A stretch of DNA of 35,735 nucleotides from an uncultured Acetobacteraceae bacterium (GCA_903895595.1 CAITUP010000131.1:1-35735), one strand, 5' to 3'; positions 1 to 8,420 are shown, counted from the stretch's first letter. Notes: generated by a model from the sequence alone, not told the origin. Translations and numbers: made by a program.

Positions 1-5
1 CCCCG

Positions 6-51
6 GGACCAATCCGGGCAGAAAATCGCGAATTTTTGCCCGTATTGGTCC
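6..51. repeat. Imperfect palindrome (hairpin)
   Basis: Arms GGACCAAT (6-13) and ATTGGTCC (44-51) pair perfectly. The stem continues inward through CGGGCA/TGCCCG with one mismatch and one G-T wobble, giving about 18 paired bases around an AT-rich centre. It could be a terminator for a gene left of the window or a dispersed extragenic palindrome. No gene is visible between here and position 250. Confidence 0.5.
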
Positions 52-138
52 TCTGCACGAGGCCGAGGATGACGGATTGGATCGGCCAATTCCCCAATTC
101 CCCAATACAGTGTTCCGGGTACCTTCAAGCGGTTGCCC

Positions 139-253
139 TGATACAAACCGCCCTCACCATTGACACACCGGTCCGTGCCAACTCGTCATGCCGACTTTCC
201 ACGCGACGGTGTGGGATGCCCCGCGTAACGGCGGTTAGCCCCGCTGGGCTTAC
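139..253 (+). repeat. MITE-like repeat, degraded copy 1
   Basis: This stretch shares blocks with the element at 10082-10197 read on the opposite strand: CCATTGACACAC, CGTGCCA and CGTCATGCCGAC in the same order and spacing. Its right end, read on the minus strand, begins GTAAGCCCAGCGGGGCTAAC and matches the other copy's end GTAATACCAGCGGGCCTAAC. The central hairpin that is perfect in copy 2 has decayed here. The right terminus covers the stop codon of the TlpA-like gene. The boundaries are my estimate. Confidence 0.55.
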
Positions 254-801
254 CCTACCAATGCCCGGATCAGCATCGCCGATTCAGGCTTCGACCAATC
301 CGCGCCCCCCTCCAATCGAGCCACCTCGCGCCCGTGGCGATCGACAATGACGGTGGTGGGAAGGCCACGGGCCTCCCATGCTCGCGCCAGAGTGCCCTTG
401 GGGTCGGTCAGGACGGGCAAAGCGGTGACGTTATGATCCTTATACCACTGACGCACCGTCTCCACCCCGCCCCGGTCGGACGACAGCGGCATCACCGCGA
501 TATCGTGCGGCGCCAAGGTAACGGACAGTTCTGCCAGCGACGGCATCTCCGCCACGCACGGCGCGCACCACGTCGCCCAGAGGTTCACGACCATCCCGCT
601 GCCGCCGAATTCCACCAACCGATGCTCCTTCCCGGCCGCATCGAAGAACGACGCCGCAGGCAGATCGGCCGGCGGGTTGGTCGGCTTCAGCACCGCCGCC
701 AGGTCGGGCAGTTCCCGCGCAGCCCATGGTTTGCGCGGGGCCAGAGCCGCCGCTAGGGTGGCGCCGCCCGCCAGGATCGTCCGCCGGGATATCGAGATCA
801 T
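250..801 (-). CDS. TlpA-family thioredoxin-like protein, exported
   Basis: A protein of 183 residues. The N-terminus [13 protein letters not shown] carries an RR pair before a hydrophobic stretch, which looks like a Tat or Sec export signal. The thioredoxin fold follows, with the active site WCAPC (C79, C82) inside [10 protein letters not shown] and a cis-Pro-type segment [12 protein letters not shown] near the C-terminus. TlpA/ResA relatives are periplasmic thiol-disulfide reductases that keep cysteines reduced, for example for cytochrome maturation; the substrate here is unknown. The ATG at 801 is chosen because it begins the signal peptide, although the frame stays open further upstream. 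It diverges from argH with only 15 bases between the two start codons. The TAA stop lies in the end of a repeat element. Confidence 0.88.
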   Translation of the reverse strand: MISISRRTILAGGATLAAALAPRKPWAARELPDLAAVLKPTNPPADLPAASFFDAAGKEHRLVEFGGSGMVVNLWATWCAPCVAEMPSLAELSVTLAPHDIAVMPLSSDRGGVETVRQWYKDHNVTALPVLTDPKGTLARAWEARGLPTTVIVDRHGREVARLEGGADWSKPESAMLIRALVG

Positions 802-816
802 GTTGAAAGTCCCGTC

Positions 817-2229
817 GTGACCGATTCCGCCGACCGCCGTAATGCCTCCGCCAACGCCCAATGGGGTGGACGCTTCGCGGCCGGGCCATCGGCGATCATG
901 CAGGAGATCAATGCCTCCATCGGGTTCGACCAAAAACTGTGGCGGCAGGACATTCGCGGCTCCTTGGCGCATGCGGCGATGCTGGCCCATATCGGCCTGA
1001 TTACCGGTGAAGATGAGCATGCGATCCGCCAAGGTCTAGAGGGCATCGCCCAGGAAATCGAGGCCGGGCGTTTCCCGTTCAGCGCCGACCTCGAAGACAT
1101 CCACATGAATATCGAGGCGCGCCTGACCGACCGCATCGGCGAGGCCGGCAAGCGCCTGCACACCGCGCGCAGCCGCAACGACCAGGTCGCGACCGATTTC
1201 CGCCTGTGGGTGCGCGATGCGATCGACGGCATAACCGGTCAGATCACCGACGTCATGCGCGCCCTGGCCGAGCGCGCGGCGGCCTATGCCGGCGATGTCA
1301 TGCCCGGTTTCACCCATTTGCAGACCGCCCAGCCGGTCACCTTCGGCCACCATCTGCTGGCCTACGTGGAAATGCTGGACCGCGACCGCGGCCGCCTGTC
1401 CGACTGCCGCAAGCGCCTCAACGTCAGTCCGCTCGGGTCTGCCGCGTTGGCCGGCACGTCTTTCCCCATCGACCGCCACATGACCGCCGCCGCGCTTGGC
1501 TTCGACCGTCCCACCCGCAACTCGCTCGACGCCGTGTCGGACCGCGATTTCGCGCTGGAGTTCCTGTCGGCCGCCGCGATCTCGGCGATGCATCTGTCGC
1601 GCTTCGCCGAGGAAATCGTCATCTGGTGCAGCGCCCCCTACCGCTTCATCCGCCTGAGCGACGCCTTCACCACCGGTTCGTCGATCATGCCGCAAAAGCG
1701 CAACCCCGACGCCGCCGAACTGGTGCGGGCCAAGACCGGCCGCATCGCCGGGTCCTTGGTCGGGCTGCTGACAGTCATGAAAGGCCTGCCTTTGGCCTAC
1801 GCCAAGGACATGCAGGAGGATAAGGAACCGGTGTTCGACGCCGCCGAGGCCTGGACGCTGTCGCTCGCCGCCATCGCCGGCATGACCCGCGACATGACCC
1901 CGGTCCTGGAACGGATGCGCGCGCTGGCCGGCTCCGGCTTCTCCACCGCCACCGATTTGGCGGACTGGCTGGTGCGGGTGTTGAAGTTGCCGTTCCGGGA
2001 GGCGCATCACATCACCGGCCGGCTGGTCGCGCTGGCCGAGGGCAAGGGCGTCGATCTCGCCGATCTGTCGCTGGCGGAGATGAAATCGGTGCACGACGGT
2101 ATCACCGACAATGTGTTCTCGGTGCTGACGGTGGACGCATCGGTCGCCTCCCGCACCAGTTTCGGCGGGACCTCGCCGGTGAATGTGGCCAGGGAGGCAG
2201 CGGAATGGCTCGCGGTATTGCCGGCATGA
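817..2229 (+). CDS. argH: Argininosuccinate lyase
   Basis: A 470-residue enzyme of the fumarase/aspartase superfamily. It splits argininosuccinate into arginine and fumarate, the last step of arginine synthesis, in the cytoplasm. The N-terminal family motif WGGRF is at residues 16-20, [13 protein letters not shown] lies near residue 110, and the superfamily signature [11 protein letters not shown] is at residues 287-297 with the catalytic-loop serines S288/S289. The length is usual for ArgH. The start is a GTG with a GAAAG ribosome-binding-like sequence 7 bases upstream; the next ATG is too late to retain WGGRF. The stop overlaps the following lipoprotein gene (ATGA), so the two are translationally coupled. 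Identification is secure. Confidence 0.97.
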   Translation: MTDSADRRNASANAQWGGRFAAGPSAIMQEINASIGFDQKLWRQDIRGSLAHAAMLAHIGLITGEDEHAIRQGLEGIAQEIEAGRFPFSADLEDIHMNIEARLTDRIGEAGKRLHTARSRNDQVATDFRLWVRDAIDGITGQITDVMRALAERAAAYAGDVMPGFTHLQTAQPVTFGHHLLAYVEMLDRDRGRLSDCRKRLNVSPLGSAALAGTSFPIDRHMTAAALGFDRPTRNSLDAVSDRDFALEFLSAAAISAMHLSRFAEEIVIWCSAPYRFIRLSDAFTTGSSIMPQKRNPDAAELVRAKTGRIAGSLVGLLTVMKGLPLAYAKDMQEDKEPVFDAAEAWTLSLAAIAGMTRDMTPVLERMRALAGSGFSTATDLADWLVRVLKLPFREAHHITGRLVALAEGKGVDLADLSLAEMKSVHDGITDNVFSVLTVDASVASRTSFGGTSPVNVAREAAEWLAVLPA

Positions 2230-2354
2230 GGACGGGGTTTTTGGTGCTGGCGCTGGTCGGGCTGGCGCTGGCCGGGTGCGGGAAAAAGGCTCCGCCGCAG
2301 CCGCCCGGGCCGGCGGATCAGATTACGTTCCCGAAGAGCTATCCGGTAAAGTGA
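2226..2354 (+). CDS. lptM: LptM-like small lipoprotein
   Basis: A 42-residue protein starting [19 protein letters not shown] short hydrophobic signal ends in the lipobox LAGC (C18), followed by [11 protein letters not shown] and ending FPKSYPVK. The ATG overlaps the argH stop codon by four bases. A tiny proline-rich lipoprotein with Cys-Gly-x-Lys after the lipobox directly behind argH is the hallmark of the YifL/LptM family. In enterobacteria LptM helps oxidative maturation of the LptD/LptE lipopolysaccharide translocon at the outer membrane. The family assignment rests on context, lipobox and the CGKK start of the mature part. The usual downstream neighbour lysA is absent here. Confidence 0.8.
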   Translation: MRTGFLVLALVGLALAGCGKKAPPQPPGPADQITFPKSYPVK

Positions 2355-2381
2355 TTGGGGGTGTGCCGCGAGGCAACGCCG

Positions 2382-2846
2382 TTAAGGGTCGTACGCTTCC
2401 CGAAACCGAGCGATTTCCGTCGGCAGTATTTCGCTTAGCCGTTGCGCGCTTGCGACCGCGGCGGCGGCTTGGGCGTAATCGAAGGTGTCGTACGCGTGGG
2501 TGGCAATACTGCGAAAGCGGCGCGTCGCATCGGCGGCGCGGGCCGCTTCGCCGATCAGGACAGCCGGGCGATCCCCGACCCGGTTCGCGATGCGCCGGAT
2601 TAGATCGGCATGCCAACTCGCACCGGTCGGCGGTTCTTCGCCGCACAAATCGAGTATGCGCAACAGGGCATTTTCCAAAGACGTATGACCCGCCTGCATC
2701 GCGTGCATGAACGCCATATCGACCAGGTATCTATCCTCATCGGCCAAGGCGGAGGGGTCTTTACCGTAGATGACCACCGCCCCGGCGAAGTGTTTGACGG
2801 TTGCCGCGATGGCCCGGTCGATTTCGAACCATCGAGCGTCGCTCAT
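2382..2846 (-). CDS. hepT: HepT-like HEPN toxin (RNase-type), type VII TA
   Basis: A 154-residue helical protein. Near the C-terminus it has R112-S-I-A-T-H117-A-Y119, matching the R-x4-H-x-Y motif of HepT toxins in the HEPN superfamily. Family knowledge: HepT is a toxin, in several cases an RNase, neutralised when its cognate nucleotidyltransferase MntA AMPylates the tyrosine of this motif. The ATG at 2846 overlaps the end of the upstream mntA gene by four bases, the standard two-gene operon. At 154 residues it is a little longer than many HepT proteins. A non-toxic HEPN protein is possible, but the intact motif plus the MNT partner argue for a functional module. Confidence 0.82.
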   Translation of the reverse strand: MSDARWFEIDRAIAATVKHFAGAVVIYGKDPSALADEDRYLVDMAFMHAMQAGHTSLENALLRILDLCGEEPPTGASWHADLIRRIANRVGDRPAVLIGEAARAADATRRFRSIATHAYDTFDYAQAAAAVASAQRLSEILPTEIARFREAYDP

Positions 2847-3175
2847 GCCGCCACCAGCAGGTCCGGCGCGATGTGGTCGCGAAAATCTTGTTTGCACATT
2901 GAATACGGCATCAGGTCCGGTTCCAGCCCGCGGTCCCAACACGCGGCTTCCGCGAAATTCCAGGCATCGCCGGCCGTATCTTCCGGAAAATCGATCAGGA
3001 TATCCACGTCGCTGTGGTACGCCATGGTCCCCCGCGCGGCGGACCCGAACAGCAGGAAGCGCCCGCCATGGGCGCGCGCATAGTCTGCCAGAACCGGCAC
3101 CAGCACGGCCACAGCCGCTTGCCGTCGTGCGGCTTCGGTCTGCTTGCGTTCGGTCAGGGTGACAACGCGTTCCAT
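2843..3175 (-). CDS. mntA: MntA-like nucleotidyltransferase antitoxin
   Basis: A minimal nucleotidyltransferase of 110 residues. The motif G44-S45-x10-D56-V57-D58 (GSAARGTMAYHSDVD) is the GSx10DxD signature of MNT antitoxins, and a third acidic residue, D87 in EPDLMP, is positioned as the usual third metal ligand. Family knowledge: such proteins transfer AMP to the HepT toxin tyrosine. The ATG at 3175 is preferred because upstream residues do not resemble the family. It is first in a two-gene operon with hepT (4-base overlap). Confidence 0.85.
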   Translation of the reverse strand: MERVVTLTERKQTEAARRQAAVAVLVPVLADYARAHGGRFLLFGSAARGTMAYHSDVDILIDFPEDTAGDAWNFAEAACWDRGLEPDLMPYSMCKQDFRDHIAPDLLVAA

Positions 3176-3346
3176 GCCGCCAGTATCGGGTTTTAAGAGC
3201 GGGAGTGCAAGAAAGTGCTCGAAAATTGCAGGTTTTAGCGTCGGGACCTTGTTCCGGAATGTCGATGCGCGCCTTGGCGCCTTTGCCCGGCCGTGGCAGA
3301 GTTCCATTCGGTATCGGCACAAGGCAACGATGGCGGGGGACGGTTT

Positions 3347-4699
3347 GTGGACGCATCGGACCTTCAGACCTTCATCATAACGGTTCTGGTCGGGCCCGCG
3401 ATGGTGATCGCCGGTCTGCATAAGCGCATCGTCCCGCACGCGCCGGTCAAATGGGCGCTCGCGCCGTTCGGTTCGGTTGCGACCATCATTGCGATGGCGA
3501 TGATCGCGGGCCTTCCGGGTTTTTTGTTCGCGCTGTCCTCAGGTGTCCTGTTATTCTCGCGCGATGTCGTTGCGCCCTGGGTCAGGCCGCTGCGCCGCAC
3601 CGCTTCCGGCCTCGCGTTGGGCCTCGCGCCGCAGACACTGTTTCTGACCCTCTACAACGGCGGCGCCGCGGATTGGGCCCCCTGGCTGTCCACGTTGATT
3701 CCCTGGTGGGAGAACCGCGCCCTCGCCATCAACGTCGCGCTGAAGAATACCGACGATATCGGTCTGCTTTGGTGGTCGGCGATTATCGTTGCCCTGCTGG
3801 TCGGCTCCTGGGTGTTTCGCGGGACTCGCCTCGTCGCCCATAGATCGGCGGTACTGTCCCGAGCGGCCGTGATTTCGAACATGTCGGTGCTGTTCGCGAT
3901 CTCCTCGGCGATGCCCGCGACAAATTGGGACCCTTCGGCCAGCCATCGGCTCGAAGCGGTGCGACACGATGCCGCCCAGGAGGAGGTTCGGATCGCCGCG
4001 CGCGTCGTATTAAATGAAAAATTGGCAGCCATCGTCGCGCGCCAGCCGGATGCGATCCCCGCTTTCGCGGCCGGGATTTTGGCACATCTGTCGCGATACG
4101 AAACGCCCGATTTGGACGCGGCGCGGAGAGACCGGCTGCGCGATACGGCGTTGGCGGACTGGACTCAGACAGAATTGATCGATGCGGTCGCCAAATCCGC
4201 ACCGGAACCGGCCGCCCCAGCGAAAGGGCGGGATGCGCCGCGCATTTCGGAGAAAGCGGCCCTCGCCGCGCTTCCCGATGCCAAGGCGGCGGCCAAATTG
4301 ACCAAGGAAAGAGCCAAGGAAACACGCGAGGCGACGAAATCGATTGTCGAGAAAGCAGTCAGGTCGGTCGCGAGCGCCGTCAAAGACGGCGCGATGGCGT
4401 CGCTCCCGCTGTCCGACGTGCCGCTGGCGAAGGAAGCGTTGGACAAAATGCTCGACCGCATCGCCGACAACGTGACCGAACGGATCGTGAAGGGCTTGCC
4501 GACCGACGCGGTCGCGCGGTCGGTCGAGGCGATGCTGGGCCGCCTGGTGGCAAGTCCGCATGAACCGCAGGCGTTCGAGCGGCTGGCGACCGGTTACCGG
4601 AAGGCCCGCGCCGCGGACGACACACTGATCCGCGAGAAGGAAATGAAGGAAGAGGTGCGCGAACAACAGGTCCGGGAACGTGCCGCGATCCGGCGGTAA
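3347..4699 (+). CDS. Unknown membrane protein with long Ala-rich helical C-terminus
   Basis: I do not recognise a family. About 450 residues. The first ~170 contain roughly four hydrophobic segments: TFIITVLVGPAMVIAGL, SVATIIAMAMIAGLPGFLF, a segment around GLALGLAPQTLFLTL, and WWSAIIVALLVGSWVF. The remainder is a soluble, alanine- and charge-rich helical region (for example KAAAKLTKERAKETREATK and REKEMKEEVREQQVRER) likely to form coiled coils. The GTG at 3347 is chosen because GGGGGA lies 8 bases upstream; another in-frame GTG at 3293 has no such site. It converges with livF and leaves only 12 bases between the stops. Confidence 0.6.
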   Translation: MDASDLQTFIITVLVGPAMVIAGLHKRIVPHAPVKWALAPFGSVATIIAMAMIAGLPGFLFALSSGVLLFSRDVVAPWVRPLRRTASGLALGLAPQTLFLTLYNGGAADWAPWLSTLIPWWENRALAINVALKNTDDIGLLWWSAIIVALLVGSWVFRGTRLVAHRSAVLSRAAVISNMSVLFAISSAMPATNWDPSASHRLEAVRHDAAQEEVRIAARVVLNEKLAAIVARQPDAIPAFAAGILAHLSRYETPDLDAARRDRLRDTALADWTQTELIDAVAKSAPEPAAPAKGRDAPRISEKAALAALPDAKAAAKLTKERAKETREATKSIVEKAVRSVASAVKDGAMASLPLSDVPLAKEALDKMLDRIADNVTERIVKGLPTDAVARSVEAMLGRLVASPHEPQAFERLATGYRKARAADDTLIREKEMKEEVREQQVRERAAIRR

Positions 4700-4711
4700 G
4701 GCCGCCTCGGG

Positions 4712-5443
4712 TTACGACCCCAGATAGAACTGCCGGATCAGCTCGTTGTTGTTCAGCTCGGCTGCCGACCCGCCCTCGAACTCGATCTTGCCGTGCACGA
4801 TCACGTACCCACGGTCGGCGATACGGATAGCCTGGGTAAAATTCTGTTCGGCCATCAGCACGGCCAGCCCATAGCCTTCCTTCAATTCCTTGATCTTGTC
4901 GATCGTGCGCGACACCAGCAGCGGCGCCAGCCCCACCGACGGCTCATCGATCAACAACAGCCGCGGCGCCGACATCAGCGCTCGGGCCAGCGCGACCATC
5001 TGCTGCTCCCCGCCGCTCATGGACCCCGCCAACTGCCCGCGCCGTTCCGCCAGACGCGGGAACACCTCCAGGCAGAACGCCATGTTGCGCGCGATTTCGG
5101 TCCGGGCGTGCTTGCGATAGGCGCCCATCAGCAGGTTTTCGGTCACCGTCAGCCGCGGGAACAGCCGCCGCCCTTCCGGGACGAAGGCGATGCCCAGATC
5201 GACGATATCCTCGGTCGAGCGGCCCACGAGGTTATGCTTCACCCCGTCGATCTCGGCTTCAATCGTCCCGGCGAAGGGCTTCACCATGCCCATGATGCAT
5301 TTCATCAGGGTGGATTTGCCGTTGCCGTTGGTGCCCAGCAGCGCCACGGTTTCCCCGTCGCGCACCGACAGCGACACGTCCTCCAGGATGTGGACGGACC
5401 CGTAACCGGCATCGAGGCCGGAGATATTGAGACTAGCTGCCAA
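4712..5443 (-). CDS. livF: Branched-chain amino acid-type ABC transporter ATPase LivF (cluster 1)
   Basis: ATP-binding subunit, 243 residues. Walker A is GTNGNGKST, the ABC signature is MSGGEQQM, and Walker B is LLLIDEPSVGLAPL. The ending ELIRQFYLGS is the usual LivF tail. In the HAAT family LivF works with LivG as the cytoplasmic ATPase pair powering uptake of leucine/isoleucine/valine-like or other carboxylated solutes. The likely start is TTG at 5443, overlapping the end of livG by 11 bases; an ATG at 5494 would give an N-terminal extension without family resemblance. It is last in the livH-M-G-F operon. Confidence 0.9.
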   Translation of the reverse strand: MAASLNISGLDAGYGSVHILEDVSLSVRDGETVALLGTNGNGKSTLMKCIMGMVKPFAGTIEAEIDGVKHNLVGRSTEDIVDLGIAFVPEGRRLFPRLTVTENLLMGAYRKHARTEIARNMAFCLEVFPRLAERRGQLAGSMSGGEQQMVALARALMSAPRLLLIDEPSVGLAPLLVSRTIDKIKELKEGYGLAVLMAEQNFTQAIRIADRGYVIVHGKIEFEGGSAAELNNNELIRQFYLGS

Positions 5444-6161
5444 GGTAAGCCGCCACGACGTCTTCCTGGCGCACGATGTCGGCCGGATTGCCATCGGCGA
5501 TCTTGCGGCCGGCCACCAGCACGACCAGGCGCTGCGAGAAATGCATCACCGCGCGCATGATGTGTTCGATCATGATGATCGTCACCCCCTGCTGTTCGTT
5601 CAGCCGCATCAGCAAGGCCAGAATGTCGTCGACCTCCTGATGCGACAGGCCGGCCATCGATTCGTCCGCGATCAGCAGGCTCGGTTCGGCCGCCATGGCC
5701 CGCGCGAGTTCGAGCTTGCGCATTTCGATCTGCGTCAAATCGGTCGGCAACTGATGCGCCTTGTCCGCCAGCCCGACCAGATCGAGCAGCTCGACGCAAC
5801 GCCTGTCGATATTGGCCACCGCGCCGCGCAGCTGCACGACATACAGCAGCGGAATGCGCAGGTTTTCCGCCAGCGTCATGGTGCCGAACGGGCGCGGCAG
5901 TTGGAAGCTGCGGGCCATGCCCAGCCGGGTACGCTCATGCGCCTTCATCCCGTCCAGCATGCGCCCGTTGAACCGCACGCTGCCGGAATCGTTGCGCAGC
6001 GTGCCGCAGAGGCAGTTCACCAGCGTGCTTTTGCCGGATCCGTTGGGGCCGATCAGCCCGAGGCGCTCGCCCTTGGCGACTTCCAGTTCCACGTCGGCCA
6101 GCGCGACGAAGCCGCCGAAGCGCTTCCCGAGGCCGGAGACGGTCAGCAAAGCCTCGCTCAT
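5433..6161 (-). CDS. livG: Branched-chain amino acid-type ABC transporter ATPase LivG (cluster 1)
   Basis: ATP-binding subunit, 242 residues, starting MSEALLTVSGLGKRFGG. Walker A is GPNGSGKST and the Walker-B-like segment is LLIADESMAGLSHQEV. The signature region reads DLTQIEMRKLELARAMA in place of the usual LivG-type LPYG/LSGG motif, and Walker B has ADES instead of DEP. These deviations occur in some Liv-like ATPases, so this subunit may serve mostly a structural or subfamily-specific role. The ATG overlaps the livM stop by four bases and the 3' end overlaps livF. Confidence 0.9.
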   Translation of the reverse strand: MSEALLTVSGLGKRFGGFVALADVELEVAKGERLGLIGPNGSGKSTLVNCLCGTLRNDSGSVRFNGRMLDGMKAHERTRLGMARSFQLPRPFGTMTLAENLRIPLLYVVQLRGAVANIDRRCVELLDLVGLADKAHQLPTDLTQIEMRKLELARAMAAEPSLLIADESMAGLSHQEVDDILALLMRLNEQQGVTIIMIEHIMRAVMHFSQRLVVLVAGRKIADGNPADIVRQEDVVAAYLGS

Positions 6162-7102
6162 TTGCGAGGCCCTTTCGGTGCGAACCAGCCGATGATGCCC
6201 TTGGGCGCCAGGACGACGAAGCCCACCAGCATCAGCCCGACGATCAGCAGCGACAGCGCCGACGAAATCGTCACCGTCGCCACCTGTTGCAGCGTGCCCA
6301 GCAGCACGGCGCCGATCACGGGGCCGAGCCAGGAGGATGTGCCGCCGATCAGCGGCATGGCGATGGTGTTGACGGCGTAGCTCAGGCTGAAGCCCGACGC
6401 CGGGTCGAGGTAGGTCACGTAATAGGGCAGGGGGGCGCCGGCCATGCCCATGAACCCACCGGACAGGGCCGTCGCCAGCAATTTCAGCTTCAGGGTCGGC
6501 ACGCCGGAGGCCTCGGCCGCGAGCTCGTCGTCGCGGATGGTGGCGAAGCCGTATCCGAGGCGGGATTTCTCGATGGCGCGCGCCACGCCGACGGCGATGA
6601 CCGACAGCGCCAGCATGATCAGGAACAGATATTCGATGTAGTCGATGCCGAAGTAGTCCGTGGTATCCGGCCGCACGACATAGGCGCCGCGGGATCCGCC
6701 CACGAAACTCCAATTGGTGATCAGTGTTTGCACGACCACCGACATGGCCAACGTGGCGATGCCGAAGAACGTGCCGCGCAGGCGTAACGTCAGATAGCCG
6801 GTGCCCAGCCCGATCAGGCCGGAAATCGCGCCGCCCACGACGATCATCGCCGGCAGCGGCAGCCCTGGCATGGTCTTGTGCAGCACCACGGTGGTGTAGG
6901 CGCCCATGGCGAAGAACGCGGCGGTGCCGAAATTCACGTAGCCGGTATAGCCGCCCAGGATGTTCCAGCCGGTGGACAGCACGATATATTGCAGCACCAC
7001 GTAGCCGGCGAAGAAGACATAGGGGTTGTCGATCAGCTTCGCCGCCCCGAAGGTCAACGCCGCCGCGACGCACAGCCAAAGGAAAAAGGCCGGGTTCCGC
7101 AC
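6158..7102 (-). CDS. livM: Branched-chain amino acid-type ABC permease LivM (cluster 1)
   Basis: Inner-membrane permease of 314 residues, very hydrophobic, with about eight or nine membrane segments. Family motifs include GYTGYVNFGTAAFFAMGAYTT near the N-terminus and RLGYGFATIRDDELAAEASG, the conserved cytoplasmic loop that couples to the ATPase. The start is a GTG at 7102 that shares one base with the livH stop codon (TAGTG). The frame continues open upstream but there it merely runs antiparallel to or out of phase with livH. It pairs with LivH to form the translocation channel. Confidence 0.9.
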   Translation of the reverse strand: MRNPAFFLWLCVAAALTFGAAKLIDNPYVFFAGYVVLQYIVLSTGWNILGGYTGYVNFGTAAFFAMGAYTTVVLHKTMPGLPLPAMIVVGGAISGLIGLGTGYLTLRLRGTFFGIATLAMSVVVQTLITNWSFVGGSRGAYVVRPDTTDYFGIDYIEYLFLIMLALSVIAVGVARAIEKSRLGYGFATIRDDELAAEASGVPTLKLKLLATALSGGFMGMAGAPLPYYVTYLDPASGFSLSYAVNTIAMPLIGGTSSWLGPVIGAVLLGTLQQVATVTISSALSLLIVGLMLVGFVVLAPKGIIGWFAPKGPRK

Positions 7103-7980
7103 TATGCCCGCCCAAACAGGCCGCTGGGCCGGAATGCGAGTGTCAGGAGCAAAAAGCCGAAGGACACGGCCGGCGACCAGGACGGGCCGAAGAAGGTGGA
7201 GGTAAAGCTCTCCATGATTCCCAAGGCCATGGCGGCGATCAGCGCGCCGCCGAAGCTGCCCAGTCCGCCCATGACGCAGATGGCGAAGATGCGGCCAATA
7301 TAGTCGCGCCCGATCGACGGCTCGACCGGCTGGATAATGATCAGGATGGCGCCGCCGATGGATGCCGTGGCGATCGACATGCCGAACGCGATCCGTTTGA
7401 TCTTGCTGGGATCCGCCGCCATCAGGCGCAGCGCCAGCGGGTCCTGCGCCACGGCTTGAATGGCCCGTCCGATAAAGGTGCGGCTCATGTACAAATGGAG
7501 CCCGCCCATCAGCGCGAGGGAGATCAGGAACGGCACCAGCAGCCGGAACGGCAAATCGATCGGCCCGAGATGGAGGCTTTTGCCGATATAGCTTGCTTCC
7601 ACCAGCCGGTAGTCCACGCCGAAGGTCAGGACGAGCGAGACTTCGGTGATGAACAGGATGCCGAAGAAGAACGCCAGTCCGCGCAGACCGTTGTCCCCTC
7701 GTCGTTCGAACGACACGTCGTAGACGTGGTAGATTGCCATTCCCAGCAAATAGAACGCGGGCATGGCCAGGATGCTGGCCAGGATCGGATCCATGCCGAA
7801 CGTGCTGTTGCAAATGTAAGCAATATACGAACCCAGGATGATGAAGGCCGGGTGCGCGATATTGACGATGTCCAGCATGCCGAACGAAATCGACACGCCC
7901 ACCGTGACGGCGGCGTAGAAGCCACCGAGCAGCAGGCCGGACACGAGGGCATTGCCCAGGAGGTCTAGGGGGAGGTCCAT
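7102..7980 (-). CDS. livH: Branched-chain amino acid-type ABC permease LivH (cluster 1)
   Basis: Inner-membrane permease of 292 residues, first gene of the cluster-1 operon. It contains GVSISFGMLDIVNIAHPAFI near the N-terminus, the typical LivH segment, and GRAIQAVAQDPLALRLMAAD in the ATPase-coupling loop, ending FRPSGLFGRA. The ATG at 7980 begins MDLPLDLLGNALVSGLLLGG; a GTG nine codons upstream (8007) is possible. No substrate-binding protein gene lies upstream, so the ligand cannot be read from the locus. Confidence 0.9.
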   Translation of the reverse strand: MDLPLDLLGNALVSGLLLGGFYAAVTVGVSISFGMLDIVNIAHPAFIILGSYIAYICNSTFGMDPILASILAMPAFYLLGMAIYHVYDVSFERRGDNGLRGLAFFFGILFITEVSLVLTFGVDYRLVEASYIGKSLHLGPIDLPFRLLVPFLISLALMGGLHLYMSRTFIGRAIQAVAQDPLALRLMAADPSKIKRIAFGMSIATASIGGAILIIIQPVEPSIGRDYIGRIFAICVMGGLGSFGGALIAAMALGIMESFTSTFFGPSWSPAVSFGFLLLTLAFRPSGLFGRA

Positions 7981-8420
7981 GATTCGCTTGACGTTTCCAG
8001 GCCCCACTTTGGCCCATGCCGTGGCGGTTGCCTAGCGGGCAATCGCCGGTCGGGCGGATAAAAATCCGTGGCCTGCGACGTACGTGCAATGCTGCCATTC
8101 TGTTTCAACGGTATGAATACGTGCGCGAGGCACCTGAAATTCTTGTCATCTTCGGACGATCGGCTTAAATGGCTTGCGAATCCAGTATCGCAAGCTTAGA
8201 TGCTGATCGCACATATCCGAGTGAATGCGCGGGCGAATCCCGAAGCTCACTGACTCCAGAAAGTACAATCAAGGTTGCCGCAACTGGCCTATGCCCTCGA
8301 ACTACCAGCGAAAATGGAACCGGATGGTCGGTTTCGGCTGTTACGAGCGTCCCCGACGCATCATTTCCGCTGGAATGAGACCGCATTGAACGAAGCCGGA
8401 AACGTCCCAACCACAGCCGG
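7981..8420. other. Intergenic stretch, no gene supported
   Basis: About 440 bases separate livH from the coiled-coil gene. The part around 8090-8400 is clearly less GC-rich than its surroundings. Short open frames exist on both strands (8169-8378 plus, 8165-8446 minus) but show no recognisable family or ribosome site. It must contain the livH promoter and possibly the promoter of the next gene. It may be the remnant of transferred DNA. Confidence 0.4.

Noticed and set aside
1036..2094. Long open frame on the minus strand inside argH (352 codons)
   Set aside because: It is antisense to a secure argH; its Gln/Arg/Gly-rich translation has no family features and is the normal shadow of GC-rich coding DNA.
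7103..8098. Extended livM frame reaching back to 8098
   Set aside because: Its first 332 codons merely overlap livH out of frame; the GTG at 7102 gives a normal LivM.
8169..8378. 69-codon plus-strand frame in the 8-kb gap
   Set aside because: No ribosome site, no recognisable domain, and it overlaps a similar antisense frame.
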